This document shows positions 17,690 through 25,707 of a DNA stretch of 64,000 nt, one piece after another. Origin of the DNA: Pontibacter chinhatensis. Its GTDB lineage: Bacteria > Bacteroidota > Bacteroidia > Cytophagales > Hymenobacteraceae. The notes beneath the pieces are model-generated. The model made no database searches. It was not told the DNA's origin and saw only the letters and a list, made by a program, of their open reading frames with translations. Position numbers and translations under genes: made by a program. Each line of letters starts with the position of its first letter. Positions within the stretch are counted from its first letter, which is position 1. Location of the stretch: the NCBI RefSeq assembly GCF_900113285.1, contig NZ_FOOT01000005.1, forward strand, positions 124,001 through 188,000, in the 5' to 3' direction.

Positions 17690-18262
17690 GCCATACTCAT
17701 ACTTTGGCCATACTTTTTATGCTTACCAGTTTATACTTTCATAGCCACTGCTTCCTGTAACTGGACACAAGCTATCCTTGCTAGCTCCCGTTCTTTCTCT
17801 AGTTCCTACTAACCTAACGTTGCATCTCTAACTTGGCTCCCTCCTAGGCCGGGAGGGCTCGCCTTCGGGCATCGCGCGGTGTACATTTCCTTTGCTCCTA
17901 ACGTCACAATTTCGCTGAAGCGAAACCAGAAATCTACAAGGCGCTCAACCCAAAGGCTGGGATAATGTACGATAGCCACTGCCTCTGCTGTTATCTCGAC
18001 CATTGGGAGAGATTTGATTAGAATCTCTCAATGCGTTCGAGAGGACATGGAAAATGGTAAATATAAATTCCCCTCTTGGGAGGGGCTGGGGTGGGTTTAT
18101 ACCTTGTGCGGACAGGTCGCGACCTGTCCGCACAAGGACTGAGGCTATGGAATTCATACTTTGGCTAGAGCAGCTACAGACTCCCCACCTTAGACTACCG
18201 AGAACGGGAGTTCGAAGGTAGCGAGCGTAGCTCTGAGGGGTTAGGGGTGGTTGGACCTGGTA
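17690..18262 (+). repeat. Composite palindromic element, copy A
   Basis: Non-coding element of about 570 bp in a convergent gap. Modules in order: CATAGCC..GCTAGC segment; CCTCCTAGGCCGGGAGG with TCGCCTTCGGGCATCGCGCG; ACAAGGCGCTCAACCCAAAG with its own hairpin; an ATCTCGACC..GGGAGAGATT..AATCTCTC hairpin; CCCCTCTTGGGAGGGG then GTGGGTTTATAC; a 34-bp perfect palindrome; and TTAGACTACCGAGAAC... ending AGGGGTGGTTGGAC. The same order is found in copies B (43.7 kb) and C (62.4 kb, inverted). No ORF in it resembles a protein. Confidence 0.82.
18103..18136. repeat. 34-bp perfect palindrome
   Basis: Arms of 17 bp (CTTGTGCGGACAGGTCG and its exact complement) meet without a loop. The inner 20 bp, GGACAGGTCGCGACCTGTCC, recurs exactly at 44115-44134 and 62519-62538 inside the other two composite copies. 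Confidence 0.9.
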
Positions 18263-18305
18263 AAGTACACTCCCTCCCCTGTATTTAGGGCTGGCGGTTT
18301 TTAAT

Positions 18306-19670
18306 CTACTCCACCCAAATACTCTTCTGGTTTACAAACTCGCGGATGCCCAGGTAGGACAGTTCGCGGCCGTAACCGGACTTTTTGATACCACCAAACG
18401 GCATTTCGGGCGAGGAGGCTACTATAGCATTGACGAACATGGCGCCGGTCTCTACCTTGCGGGCTACGCGCAAACCGCGCTCCTTGTCCTGCGTCCAGAC
18501 GGCGCCGCCCAGCCCGAAGCGGGAGTCGTTGGCTACCTGAATGGCCTCTTCCTCGTCTTTTACCACCATCACGGCGGCCACGGGGCCAAACATTTCCTCC
18601 TCGTAGGCGGGCATGCCGGGCCTCACGTTCTTCAGAATCATCGGCTTAAAGTAGGCGCTGTCCTTGCTCTCGCGGCCGCCATCAAGCACTACCTCAGCTC
18701 CCTGCTCTACAGATTGCCGCACCTGTTTTTCCAGATCCTCGGCCAGGTCCACGCGTGCCAGGGGGCCAAAGTCAATCTCGTCTTTCAGCGGGTCACCGGT
18801 TTTTAGGGCCTGCATTTTCTCCCTGAACTTCTGCAGAAACTGCTCGGCTATACTTTCCACCACAATGAAACGCTTGGCTGCAATACAGCTCTGGCCCCCG
18901 TTCACCATCCTCGACTTCACCGCGGTTTCAGCGGCTTTGTCCAGGTCGGCATCCTCCAGCACTATAAAGGCGTCGCTGCCGCCCAGCTCCAGCACGGTCT
19001 TCTTTATCTCCTGTCCGGCTTTCTCTGCTACCTTCGCGCCCGCGCCTTCACTGCCTGTCAGGGTTACCGCCTTCACATGAGGGTGCTCTATCACCGCATT
19101 CACCTCCTTCGAGCCAATGAGCAAGGTCTGGAAAACGTTGTCGGGGAAGCCGGCTTTGCGCACAATCTCTTCTATAGCCAGGGCACATTGCGGCACATTG
19201 GAAGCATGCTTGAGCAAGCCCACGTTGCCAGCCATCAGCGCCGGGGCCAGAAACCGGTAAGCCTGCCAGAAAGGGAAGTTCCAGGGCATAATGGCCAGCA
19301 CCACGCCCAGCGGCTCAAAAGCAATCAGGCTGCGATTGGCCTTCGTTTCTACCTCTTCGTCAGCCAGAAAATCAGCGGCGTTCTCAGCATAGTAGCGGCA
19401 GGCCAGCGCGCATTTTCTGACCTCGCCGATAGCTTCTTTCAGCGGCTTTCCCATCTCCAGCGAAATGATCCGGCCATACTTTTCCGCTTCGTTTTCCAGG
19501 ATCTCGGCCTGTCTGTTCATGTAGGTTGCACGCTCTTCGAAGCTGGTGTGGCGCCAGCTCCGGAAGGCTTCTTCAGCGGCCTCAATTTTCTGATTTACTT
19601 CCTCCGAAGTATGTGGCGTAAAGGTTTTCACTACCTCGCCGGTGGCTGGATTAACGGTTTCTATCGGCAT
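18306..19670 (-). CDS. NAD(P)-dependent aldehyde (succinate-semialdehyde-type) dehydrogenase
   Basis: A 454-residue ALDH-superfamily enzyme. Visible motifs are PWNFPFW (substrate/cofactor Asn), LTGSEGAGA, the general base Glu in VLELGGSDAF and the catalytic Cys in GGQSCIAAKRF, then EEMFGPVAAV and PFGGIKKSGYGRELS. The opening IETVNPATGEVV and overall length match the succinate-semialdehyde dehydrogenase (Sad/GabD-like) branch, which oxidises SSA to succinate. No GABA transaminase is nearby, so physiological substrate is open. Monocistronic. Confidence 0.93.
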   Translation of the reverse strand: MPIETVNPATGEVVKTFTPHTSEEVNQKIEAAEEAFRSWRHTSFEERATYMNRQAEILENEAEKYGRIISLEMGKPLKEAIGEVRKCALACRYYAENAADFLADEEVETKANRSLIAFEPLGVVLAIMPWNFPFWQAYRFLAPALMAGNVGLLKHASNVPQCALAIEEIVRKAGFPDNVFQTLLIGSKEVNAVIEHPHVKAVTLTGSEGAGAKVAEKAGQEIKKTVLELGGSDAFIVLEDADLDKAAETAVKSRMVNGGQSCIAAKRFIVVESIAEQFLQKFREKMQALKTGDPLKDEIDFGPLARVDLAEDLEKQVRQSVEQGAEVVLDGGRESKDSAYFKPMILKNVRPGMPAYEEEMFGPVAAVMVVKDEEEAIQVANDSRFGLGGAVWTQDKERGLRVARKVETGAMFVNAIVASSPEMPFGGIKKSGYGRELSYLGIREFVNQKSIWVE

Positions 19671-19789
19671 AGTTTTATTTCTTCAGGTTGCGGTGTAAAT
19701 ATACGCATCGTGGCGCACCCGGGCCGAACAATCGTGCGTAAAGCAGCCTGTCCGCCCTGACATGGATAACATTTGCGGCCGGTTTAAGT

Positions 19790-19873
19790 TTTGCATACGA
19801 TTGATGTTAAAAATGCTTAGATTTGGAGAGTAAATCTTGCAACCTGTTGCTTTTCAGGTACTAAGCAAGATTT
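19790..19873 (+). promoter_or_regulatory. Candidate promoter and alternative hairpins ahead of the rhodanese gene
   Basis: TAGATTTG (19818-19825) is a full -7 match, with TTTG at 19790-19793 (spacer 24, a little long). Two mutually exclusive pairings follow from the sequence: TGCTTAG (19814-19820) with CTAAGCA (19861-19867), and AAATCTTGC (19832-19840) with GCAAGATTT (19865-19873). If transcription starts near 19831 only the second forms in RNA. Confidence 0.4.
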
Positions 19874-19911
19874 GATGCCATTGTTAAAATCATACTTTAG
19901 TTAAGGTCGCT

Positions 19912-20430
19912 TTGAAGAAACTGCTGCTTTTCTGTGCCTTATGCTGGCTAACCTTGTTGCAAGCCTGTGGGCAATCCACAGACAGGGCATACGTGCTGAT
20001 GCTGGAGGGGCTTTACCAAAAAACAGTGCCCACGATAGACCCGCTTGAGCTTAGAACTGCCCTCACCTTCGATGCTGTAAAGCCCCTGCTGATAGACACG
20101 CGGCAGCGGGAGGAGTATGAGGTGAGTCATCTGAAGGGCGCCCGGTTTATGGATTATGAAACCTTTGATGTAGATGCGCTGCAGGAGGTGCCCAAAGACA
20201 CGCCGATTGTAGTATACTGCTCGGTTGGCTACCGTAGCGAGCGGGTGGGGGAGCTGCTGAAAGCGGCCGGCTTTACCAAAGTGCGCAACCTGTACGGCGG
20301 CTTGTTTGAGTGGGTGAACCGCGGGTATGCTGTGCACAACAGCCAGGGCAGAACAAACAAAGTACACGCCTACTCCAAAACCTGGGGAGTGTGGCTGCAG
20401 AAAGGGGAGAAAGTATATGGAAAAGAGTAA
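19912..20430 (+). CDS. Rhodanese-like lipoprotein
   Basis: The 172-residue precursor starts at TTG and has a lipoprotein signal (KKLLLFCALCWLTLLQAC). One rhodanese domain follows, with LIDTRQREEYEVSHLKGA and an active-site loop VVYCSVGYRSE holding the catalytic Cys, so sulfur transfer or thiosulfate/persulfide handling in the periplasm is possible. TTG is the only start that keeps the signal peptide. The 3' end overlaps the next gene by 14 bases, so the two are translationally coupled. Confidence 0.87.
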   Translation: MKKLLLFCALCWLTLLQACGQSTDRAYVLMLEGLYQKTVPTIDPLELRTALTFDAVKPLLIDTRQREEYEVSHLKGARFMDYETFDVDALQEVPKDTPIVVYCSVGYRSERVGELLKAAGFTKVRNLYGGLFEWVNRGYAVHNSQGRTNKVHAYSKTWGVWLQKGEKVYGKE

Positions 20431-21025
20431 GCTGCTGTTGCTGTTTGTGCGCAACCCGGAGTTGGGTAAGGTAAAAACCCGGCTGGCTGCCTCTGTAGGC
20501 CCTGAAACGGCATTGGAAGTATACCTGCACCTGTTGCAACACACCAAACAAGTAACACAGGATCTGCCGGTAGAGAAGCTGGTATACTATGCTGGTGGCG
20601 TACAGGAACAGGATGTATGGCACAACAGCCGCTACAAAAAACGCGAGCAGGCGGAAGGCGACTTAGGAGCGCGCATGCAGGCTGCCTTTGCTGATGCTTT
20701 TCTGGAGGGCTATACGTCGGTAGTCATCATCGGGAGCGACTGCCTGCAGCTGACACCAGAAATAATTATGCGCGCCTACAAGGAGCTGGAAACGCACGAA
20801 GTAGTGATCGGACCAGCTCTGGACGGCGGCTATTACCTGCTAGGGATGAACTGCCTGTACCCGCAGCTTTTCCAGAACAAGCACTGGAGCACTGAGCGTG
20901 TGTTCTCCGAAACTATCCAGGACCTCCAGCGCCTGCACCTGTCATACGCGCTTTTGCCCCGCCTCTCCGACATCGACCAGGTGGAAGATCTGGATGAGGA
21001 GTTGCTGCGCAGCTTTGGGTTGTAG
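20417..21025 (+). CDS. DUF2064/TIGR04282-family glycosyltransferase-like protein
   Basis: A 202-residue cytoplasmic protein. The opening LLLFVRNPELGKVKTRLA is the nucleotide-binding signature of the DUF2064 family (GT-A-like fold), followed by VVIIGSDCLQLTP and GPALDGGYYLLG. Members occur with glycosyltransferases of arsenosugar-type or other small-molecule pathways; no such partner is present here, so substrate is unknown. The ATG at 20417 (inside an AAGTATATG) is chosen because it starts directly at the first beta strand and overlaps the rhodanese end. Confidence 0.87.
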   Translation: MEKSKLLLLFVRNPELGKVKTRLAASVGPETALEVYLHLLQHTKQVTQDLPVEKLVYYAGGVQEQDVWHNSRYKKREQAEGDLGARMQAAFADAFLEGYTSVVIIGSDCLQLTPEIIMRAYKELETHEVVIGPALDGGYYLLGMNCLYPQLFQNKHWSTERVFSETIQDLQRLHLSYALLPRLSDIDQVEDLDEELLRSFGL

Positions 21026-21375
21026 GATAGTGCTTCTTTATACTTTTCCAGTAGATGCCCACCCCTATTTCTCCAAGGAGTAAGAGCGTTTCATTCTGGT
21101 AAACTTGCTTTATATGGCGCGAGCGTCCACGCTCGTGACCGGCCATCGTTGGGCCTCCGGCCCAGTCGGATTACAAGTCCGACCTCATAAATAAGGCACG
21201 GGCTGCAAACCCGCGCCAGCGTGTTCTATTCCCCTCCTCGGAGGGGTCAGGGGTGGGTTTGAGAGTAAACAGAAATCAGTTGAACTCTTCAGCTAACAAT
21301 TTTATACTTGAACAGCTGCAGCCTGCCTCTTCCAGCACCAAGCTACAGCCATAAGTATACTTTGAACAGACTAAA
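21026..21375. repeat. Convergent spacer with stacked small palindromes
   Basis: Between two convergent genes lie several hairpins in a row: GCGCGAGCGTCCACGCTCGTG (21118-21138), GGGCCTCCGGCCC (21151-21163), GTCGGATTACAAGTCCGAC (21167-21184), GCACGGGCTGCAAACCCGCG (21197-21216), then CCCCTCCTCGGAGGGG with GGGTGGGTTT (21232-21260). The GCACG..CGCGCCAGCG unit recurs at 62945-62970. AAGTATACTTTG lies just before the next stop. No gene is seen. Confidence 0.7.
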
Positions 21376-22575
21376 TCATTCGGTCAAAGAAATTACTTTC
21401 TGCTGATTGGCTTCCTGGATTTGCTGCTTTTCCAGCAAGGCGTCGTAGCCGTACACATCTTCCCGGAAATGCACCTCCATCTGCTCGTTTACCCAGGAAG
21501 TGAAGTATACGATGTGCAACGGTATGGGCTTTCTAACACGCACGTAGTGGTTCGGCTTACCCTGCACCCACAGTTTATCCACTCCCTCGGTCGTATAACC
21601 GGAACCGCGCCTGAGCAGGTAATACGCCAGTTCCACTGGTTTTTCCAGGCGCACGCAGCCATGGCTAAAGTCGCGGTGCGGATGGTTGAAAAGCGCCTTG
21701 GCCTGGGTGTCGTGGAGGTACTGCGGCAGGCGGTTCGGGAACGGGAACTTCACCTGGCCCAACTCGTTGTCCAGTCCGCTTAGCTGCGTGATGCGGTAGT
21801 TAAAGTTGGCCCGGTTTATACTTTGCCAGTCCACCTCCGCGGGGTTGACACGCACCCAGCTGCCGTTGTCGTTGCGCTCCAGTATCATGTTCTTTTTAGA
21901 CAGGTAACCGGGATTGCGCCGGAGTATAGGCACAATCTCGTTCACGGCGATAGACGTGGGCACCTGCCAGTACGGGTTCAGCACCACCATGTCGAGCTTG
22001 GAGTGGATGGGGTATGTTTTTAGCGTAGGCTTGCCAATCACCACCCGCATCTGCAGGTACACCCGGCCGCTGTCCACCACCAGCATTTTATACTCCGGCA
22101 GGTTTATCACAGCATAGGGCTCCTGCTCTTTTACAAACGTGGAATCGTAGCGGGTGAGGTTGATGCGCAGCTGCTCCAGCCGCCTGGCGGGGGGCACGTT
22201 GAGGGCAGCCACTGTGTTTGGGCCAACAACGCCATCGGGTTTGAGTCCGTGGCGGCGCTGGAAAAGCTTTACCGCCGTGCTCAGCCCTGAAGTATACTCC
22301 GGGGTGTTGTAAGAAGAGTCCAGCGGTAAATCGCCGGTGAGCAGGAGATTGTCCTGCAGTTGCGCGACAAACAGGCTGCTGTCGCCGGGGCGTAGCAGGA
22401 GGGTGTCGGGGAAAGTGTGCCAGTGGTCAGACTGGGCGATGGACTCGTACCGAAGTATGGCCTGCTCCATGCGTGCTTTGCTGTAAGGGGCATAGCTTGG
22501 CTGCTCCTGCCCCTGCGCAAACACCCTTGCCACCCCGGCCAGGATGAATAAAAGTATGTGCAGTAAGTTGAGCAT
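21376..22575 (-). CDS. L,D-transpeptidase with peptidoglycan-binding domain (YcbB-like)
   Basis: The protein has a signal peptide (MLNLLHILLFILAGVARVFAQ), a peptidoglycan-binding domain (LSTAVKLFQRRHGLKPDGVV) and a YkuD catalytic domain with HPHRDFSHGCVRLEKP, which supplies the active His and the SHGC nucleophile. It forms 3-3 crosslinks or attaches proteins to peptidoglycan in the periplasm. The ATG at 22575 is preferred because it puts the signal peptide first; an in-frame ATG at 22647 would add 24 residues. Length (399) is somewhat shorter than E. coli YcbB. Divergent from the DUF2461 gene. Confidence 0.92.
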   Translation of the reverse strand: MLNLLHILLFILAGVARVFAQGQEQPSYAPYSKARMEQAILRYESIAQSDHWHTFPDTLLLRPGDSSLFVAQLQDNLLLTGDLPLDSSYNTPEYTSGLSTAVKLFQRRHGLKPDGVVGPNTVAALNVPPARRLEQLRINLTRYDSTFVKEQEPYAVINLPEYKMLVVDSGRVYLQMRVVIGKPTLKTYPIHSKLDMVVLNPYWQVPTSIAVNEIVPILRRNPGYLSKKNMILERNDNGSWVRVNPAEVDWQSINRANFNYRITQLSGLDNELGQVKFPFPNRLPQYLHDTQAKALFNHPHRDFSHGCVRLEKPVELAYYLLRRGSGYTTEGVDKLWVQGKPNHYVRVRKPIPLHIVYFTSWVNEQMEVHFREDVYGYDALLEKQQIQEANQQKVISLTE

Positions 22576-22662
22576 GCGGAACAGAGTTGTGTCTGTTAAA
22601 GTATACGTTGCAACGCTTCTGCCTGCCATCGGTGTTCTCTTTTTCATATCCGGCTAAGGTAG

Positions 22663-22670
22663 TAGCTTTG
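22663..22670 (+). promoter_or_regulatory. -7 box for the DUF2461 gene
   Basis: TAGCTTTG is a full TAnnTTTG match, 46 bases upstream of the ATG at 22716. The -33 region has only a T-rich run. Confidence 0.5.
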
Positions 22671-22715
22671 CAAAGCATTAAAAATGACATATATCCCTCA
22701 ACAACCAAGTATAAA

Positions 22716-23399
22716 ATGACATCCACCATTGATAAGCACACCCTAACTTTTCTGGCAGACCTGTCGCGGAACAACACGCGTGAGTGGTTTAACGAGCACA
22801 AGCCACGTTACGAGAAGGCACGCAAAAATTACCTGAGCTTTCTGGATGAACTGTTGCGGGAAATGGAGCACTTCGAACCCGCCGCCCGAGGGCAGCAGGG
22901 CAAAGACACAGTTTTCCGGATCTACCGCGACGTGCGCTTCTCCAACGACAAACGTCCTTATAAAGACCACTTTGGCGCCTATGTGGCAGAGGGAGGCCGC
23001 AAATCCGTACTTCCAGGCTATTACCTGCACCTGGCCGGCGATAACCGGTCATTCCTGGCAGGAGGCCTCTGGTACCCGCCGGCTGCTGAGCTAAAGGCCG
23101 TGCGGCAGGAGCTGGACTATAACCTGGAGGAGTTTAAGCGCATCGTAGAGGCCGCGGAATTTAAGACCCGGTTTGGGGAGATAGAAGGGGAGCAGCTCAA
23201 AACCACTCCGAAAGGCTACGAAAAGGACAACCCGGCCATCCACTACCTGCGCTTCAAGAGCTGGAATGCCGTGATGCCGCTATCAGATGAACAAGTGCTG
23301 CGCCCGGATTTCCTGCAACTGGTGCTGGAGTCTTTCAGGATGCTAAAACCGCTAAATGATTTCCTAACGCACCCGCTGAAGGACATGGGGGAGGAGTAG
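22716..23399 (+). CDS. DUF2461/TIGR02453-family protein
   Basis: A 227-residue soluble protein with family signatures FLADLSRNNTREWFNEHKPRYE near the N-terminus, DTVFRIYRDVRFSNDKRPYKDHFGAY and GGLWYPPAAELKAVRQEL. The function of this widespread family is unknown. The ATG at 22716 is selected because it starts at the conserved helix; a longer in-frame start at 22587 lies upstream of the promoter box and is unlikely. Monocistronic. Confidence 0.9.
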   Translation: MTSTIDKHTLTFLADLSRNNTREWFNEHKPRYEKARKNYLSFLDELLREMEHFEPAARGQQGKDTVFRIYRDVRFSNDKRPYKDHFGAYVAEGGRKSVLPGYYLHLAGDNRSFLAGGLWYPPAAELKAVRQELDYNLEEFKRIVEAAEFKTRFGEIEGEQLKTTPKGYEKDNPAIHYLRFKSWNAVMPLSDEQVLRPDFLQLVLESFRMLKPLNDFLTHPLKDMGEE

Positions 23400-23528
23400 A
23401 TAGGTTATTAGTGGTTTATCATGAAGCCCGAGTCCATAGCAAGGAACATGATTTTTTATACTTGTGTATATCTCCGAGAGAGGTCTGTTTCGCTTTAGCC
23501 TGAAGTATGATTTTACTTCAGGCTAAAG

Positions 23529-24029
23529 CTATTTCTCCAACTCACCCAACAGGCCGGCTACATCAAGCGGGTGGGTGTACATGTCCAGGGAGCCATCCGG
23601 CTTCTGCGGCCATTGGTCCTTGGGCCTGTCCCAGTACAGTTCCACGCCATTTTGGTCCGGGTCATTGAGGTAGATGGCTTCTGATACGCCGTGGTCGGAG
23701 GCGCCCGTCAGCGGGTAGCCGGCATCCACGAGCCGCTTCAGAATGGTAGCCAGGTCTTTACGGGTAGGGTAGAGGATGGCTGTATGGAATAATCCTGCTG
23801 AATTTCTGGGGGCAGGAGGGCCGTTTTTGCTGTACCACACGTTCAGGCCCAGGTGGTGGTGGTAACCTCCGGCGGAGATAAAGGCAGCATCTTTCCCGTA
23901 CATCGTCGTTATCTCGAACCCGAGCAGCCCGCAGTAAAAGTCGATGGAGCGCTGCAGGTCTGCCACCTTCAGGTGCACGTGCCCAATGTAGGTTGCTGCC
24001 GGAATTTTATACTTGTCATCGTTTTCCAT
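23529..24029 (-). CDS. VOC-family (extradiol-dioxygenase-like) protein
   Basis: A 166-residue glyoxalase/VOC protein with two beta-alpha-beta-beta-beta modules. The three metal ligands of the family are visible: His in YIGHVHLKVADL, His in GLFHTAIL and Glu in NGVELYWDRP. It resembles CatE-like catechol-2,3-dioxygenase half-size proteins, but substrate is unknown. The ATG at 24029 is favoured since an in-frame start ten codons upstream adds a non-conserved tail. No aromatic catabolism genes lie nearby. Confidence 0.87.
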   Translation of the reverse strand: MENDDKYKIPAATYIGHVHLKVADLQRSIDFYCGLLGFEITTMYGKDAAFISAGGYHHHLGLNVWYSKNGPPAPRNSAGLFHTAILYPTRKDLATILKRLVDAGYPLTGASDHGVSEAIYLNDPDQNGVELYWDRPKDQWPQKPDGSLDMYTHPLDVAGLLGELEK

Positions 24030-24297
24030 AGATGCCGGTTTTGGTGTTATACTATGCAAGGCGCACGAGCCAAGCCAAAGAAAGTATAGTAATTACCTTA
24101 TGCTTCGCTTAGTCCCTTTGCGCCTGAATTGTCGTGTGCTCAGTACATATACGGCAGGCCTGTGATAAAAGCTTTGGCAGGACACGGCGGCAGCCGAAAC
24201 CAGGCAGTTGAGTGAAGCATGGGGCTGTTATACTTGTATATCCGGGCAGCATTTTCAGCGTTTAAGCCGCATCCGCTGCGTATGTTTATACTTTCTT

Positions 24298-25647
24298 TTA
24301 AAGAACCATACTTAGCAGCAGCACCATCAGAAAACCGGTAAGCGCAATCAGCGTGGTCATGACGGTCCAGGAGCGGAGGGTTTGGCGCTCGGTCAGGCCA
24401 AAGTATTTGCTCACCAGCCAGAAGCCGCTGTCGTTTACGTGCGAAAGTATGCTTGCCCCGGACGCGATGGCGATCACCATCAGGGCGCGGTGCATGTCGC
24501 TGGTGGCAGTGCCTTCCAGGAAAGCAGCCGTCATGCCGGCTGCGGTGATCATGGCCACCGTGGAGGAGCCCTGCAGAATGCGGATGGCGGCTGCCGTCAG
24601 GAAAGCGAACAGGAAGGCGGATAGGCCGTAGCTTGTCATCACCTCGGCCAGCATTTTGCCCGCCCCGGTTTCTGTGAGTATCTGCTTAAACACGCCACCC
24701 GCCCCGGTTATAAGTATAATCATACCTGCCGGAGCTAAGGAACTGGAAGTGATGGAGAGCAAATCCTGGCGGCTGAAGCCTCGTTTTAGGCCCAGCAGGT
24801 ACCAGGCCAGCAGGTTTGCCAGGATAAGCGCCACAAAAGGATGCCCCAGCATTTTTATCCAGCTTTTGGAAGTATCGGTAAGCGGAATGCCGGCACCAAG
24901 CGGACTGTCCAGGTAGGTGTTCATCAGGATGAGCAGCAGGGGGAGGCCAAGCAAACCCAGGATCATGCCCGGAGAGGGAAGTTTTTGCGGAGTGGCCTCT
25001 GCCTCGATAAACGAAGCAGGTGTTTTGATGTGCATTCTCCTGGAGATGAAGCTGGCAAAAAGCGGTCCGGCCACGATGGTGGCAGGGATTCCTGCCATAA
25101 ACCCCGCTGCAATCACCATCCCCAAATCTGCCCCCAATATATCGGCTACGGCCACAGGACCGGGCGTAGGCGGTATAAACGCATGCGTCACGGCCAGTCC
25201 GGCGAGCAGGGGCAAGCCATAAAACAGCAGCGAGCGTCCTGTTTTCTTCTGCAGCGCATACACCACCGGCACCAGAATCACAAAAGCCACATCAAAGAAA
25301 ACCGGTATACTTACCAGAAAGCCCGTAACTGCCAGTGCCCAAGAGGCGCGTTTCTCGCCGGTTTTCTGAAGTATAAATGCCGCCAGCGACTGCACCCCGC
25401 CCGAGCTTTCCAGGATAGCGCCGAACATGGCACCCAGGCCCACCACCACAGCGATAAACCCGAGGGTGCTGCCCATGCCCTGCTGAATGTTGAGGATGAT
25501 ATCCGCAGCAGGCATACCCGCCAGCAGGCCCACCGCAATGCTGGCAATGAGCAGCGACAGAAACGCCTGCAGCCTGAAGTATAAAATCAGCAAGAGCAGC
25601 AGCGCAATACCAGCGACAACGGCAAACAGCAGCGTAGAATCTATCAT
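24298..25647 (-). CDS. GntP-family gluconate:H+ symporter
   Basis: A 449-residue polytopic permease with about 12-14 membrane segments. Signatures of GntP include FIPPTPGPVAVADILGADLG and the region HVNDSGFWLVSKYFGLT near residue 400, typical of the gluconate/idonate permeases. It imports a sugar acid with H+. No gluconate kinase is obvious beside it, so the exact substrate (gluconate, glycerate, fructuronate) is open. Monocistronic. Confidence 0.93.
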   Translation of the reverse strand: MIDSTLLFAVVAGIALLLLLILYFRLQAFLSLLIASIAVGLLAGMPAADIILNIQQGMGSTLGFIAVVVGLGAMFGAILESSGGVQSLAAFILQKTGEKRASWALAVTGFLVSIPVFFDVAFVILVPVVYALQKKTGRSLLFYGLPLLAGLAVTHAFIPPTPGPVAVADILGADLGMVIAAGFMAGIPATIVAGPLFASFISRRMHIKTPASFIEAEATPQKLPSPGMILGLLGLPLLLILMNTYLDSPLGAGIPLTDTSKSWIKMLGHPFVALILANLLAWYLLGLKRGFSRQDLLSITSSSLAPAGMIILITGAGGVFKQILTETGAGKMLAEVMTSYGLSAFLFAFLTAAAIRILQGSSTVAMITAAGMTAAFLEGTATSDMHRALMVIAIASGASILSHVNDSGFWLVSKYFGLTERQTLRSWTVMTTLIALTGFLMVLLLSMVL

Positions 25648-25707
25648 GTATACTTTGTTTTCAGGGTGAGGGAAGTATAAACTAAGCAGCTCTCATGTTA
25701 GATGCGC

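Noticed and set aside
18306-20430. Aldehyde dehydrogenase and rhodanese as one pathway
   Set aside because: They are divergent, have separate control regions and no shared chemistry.
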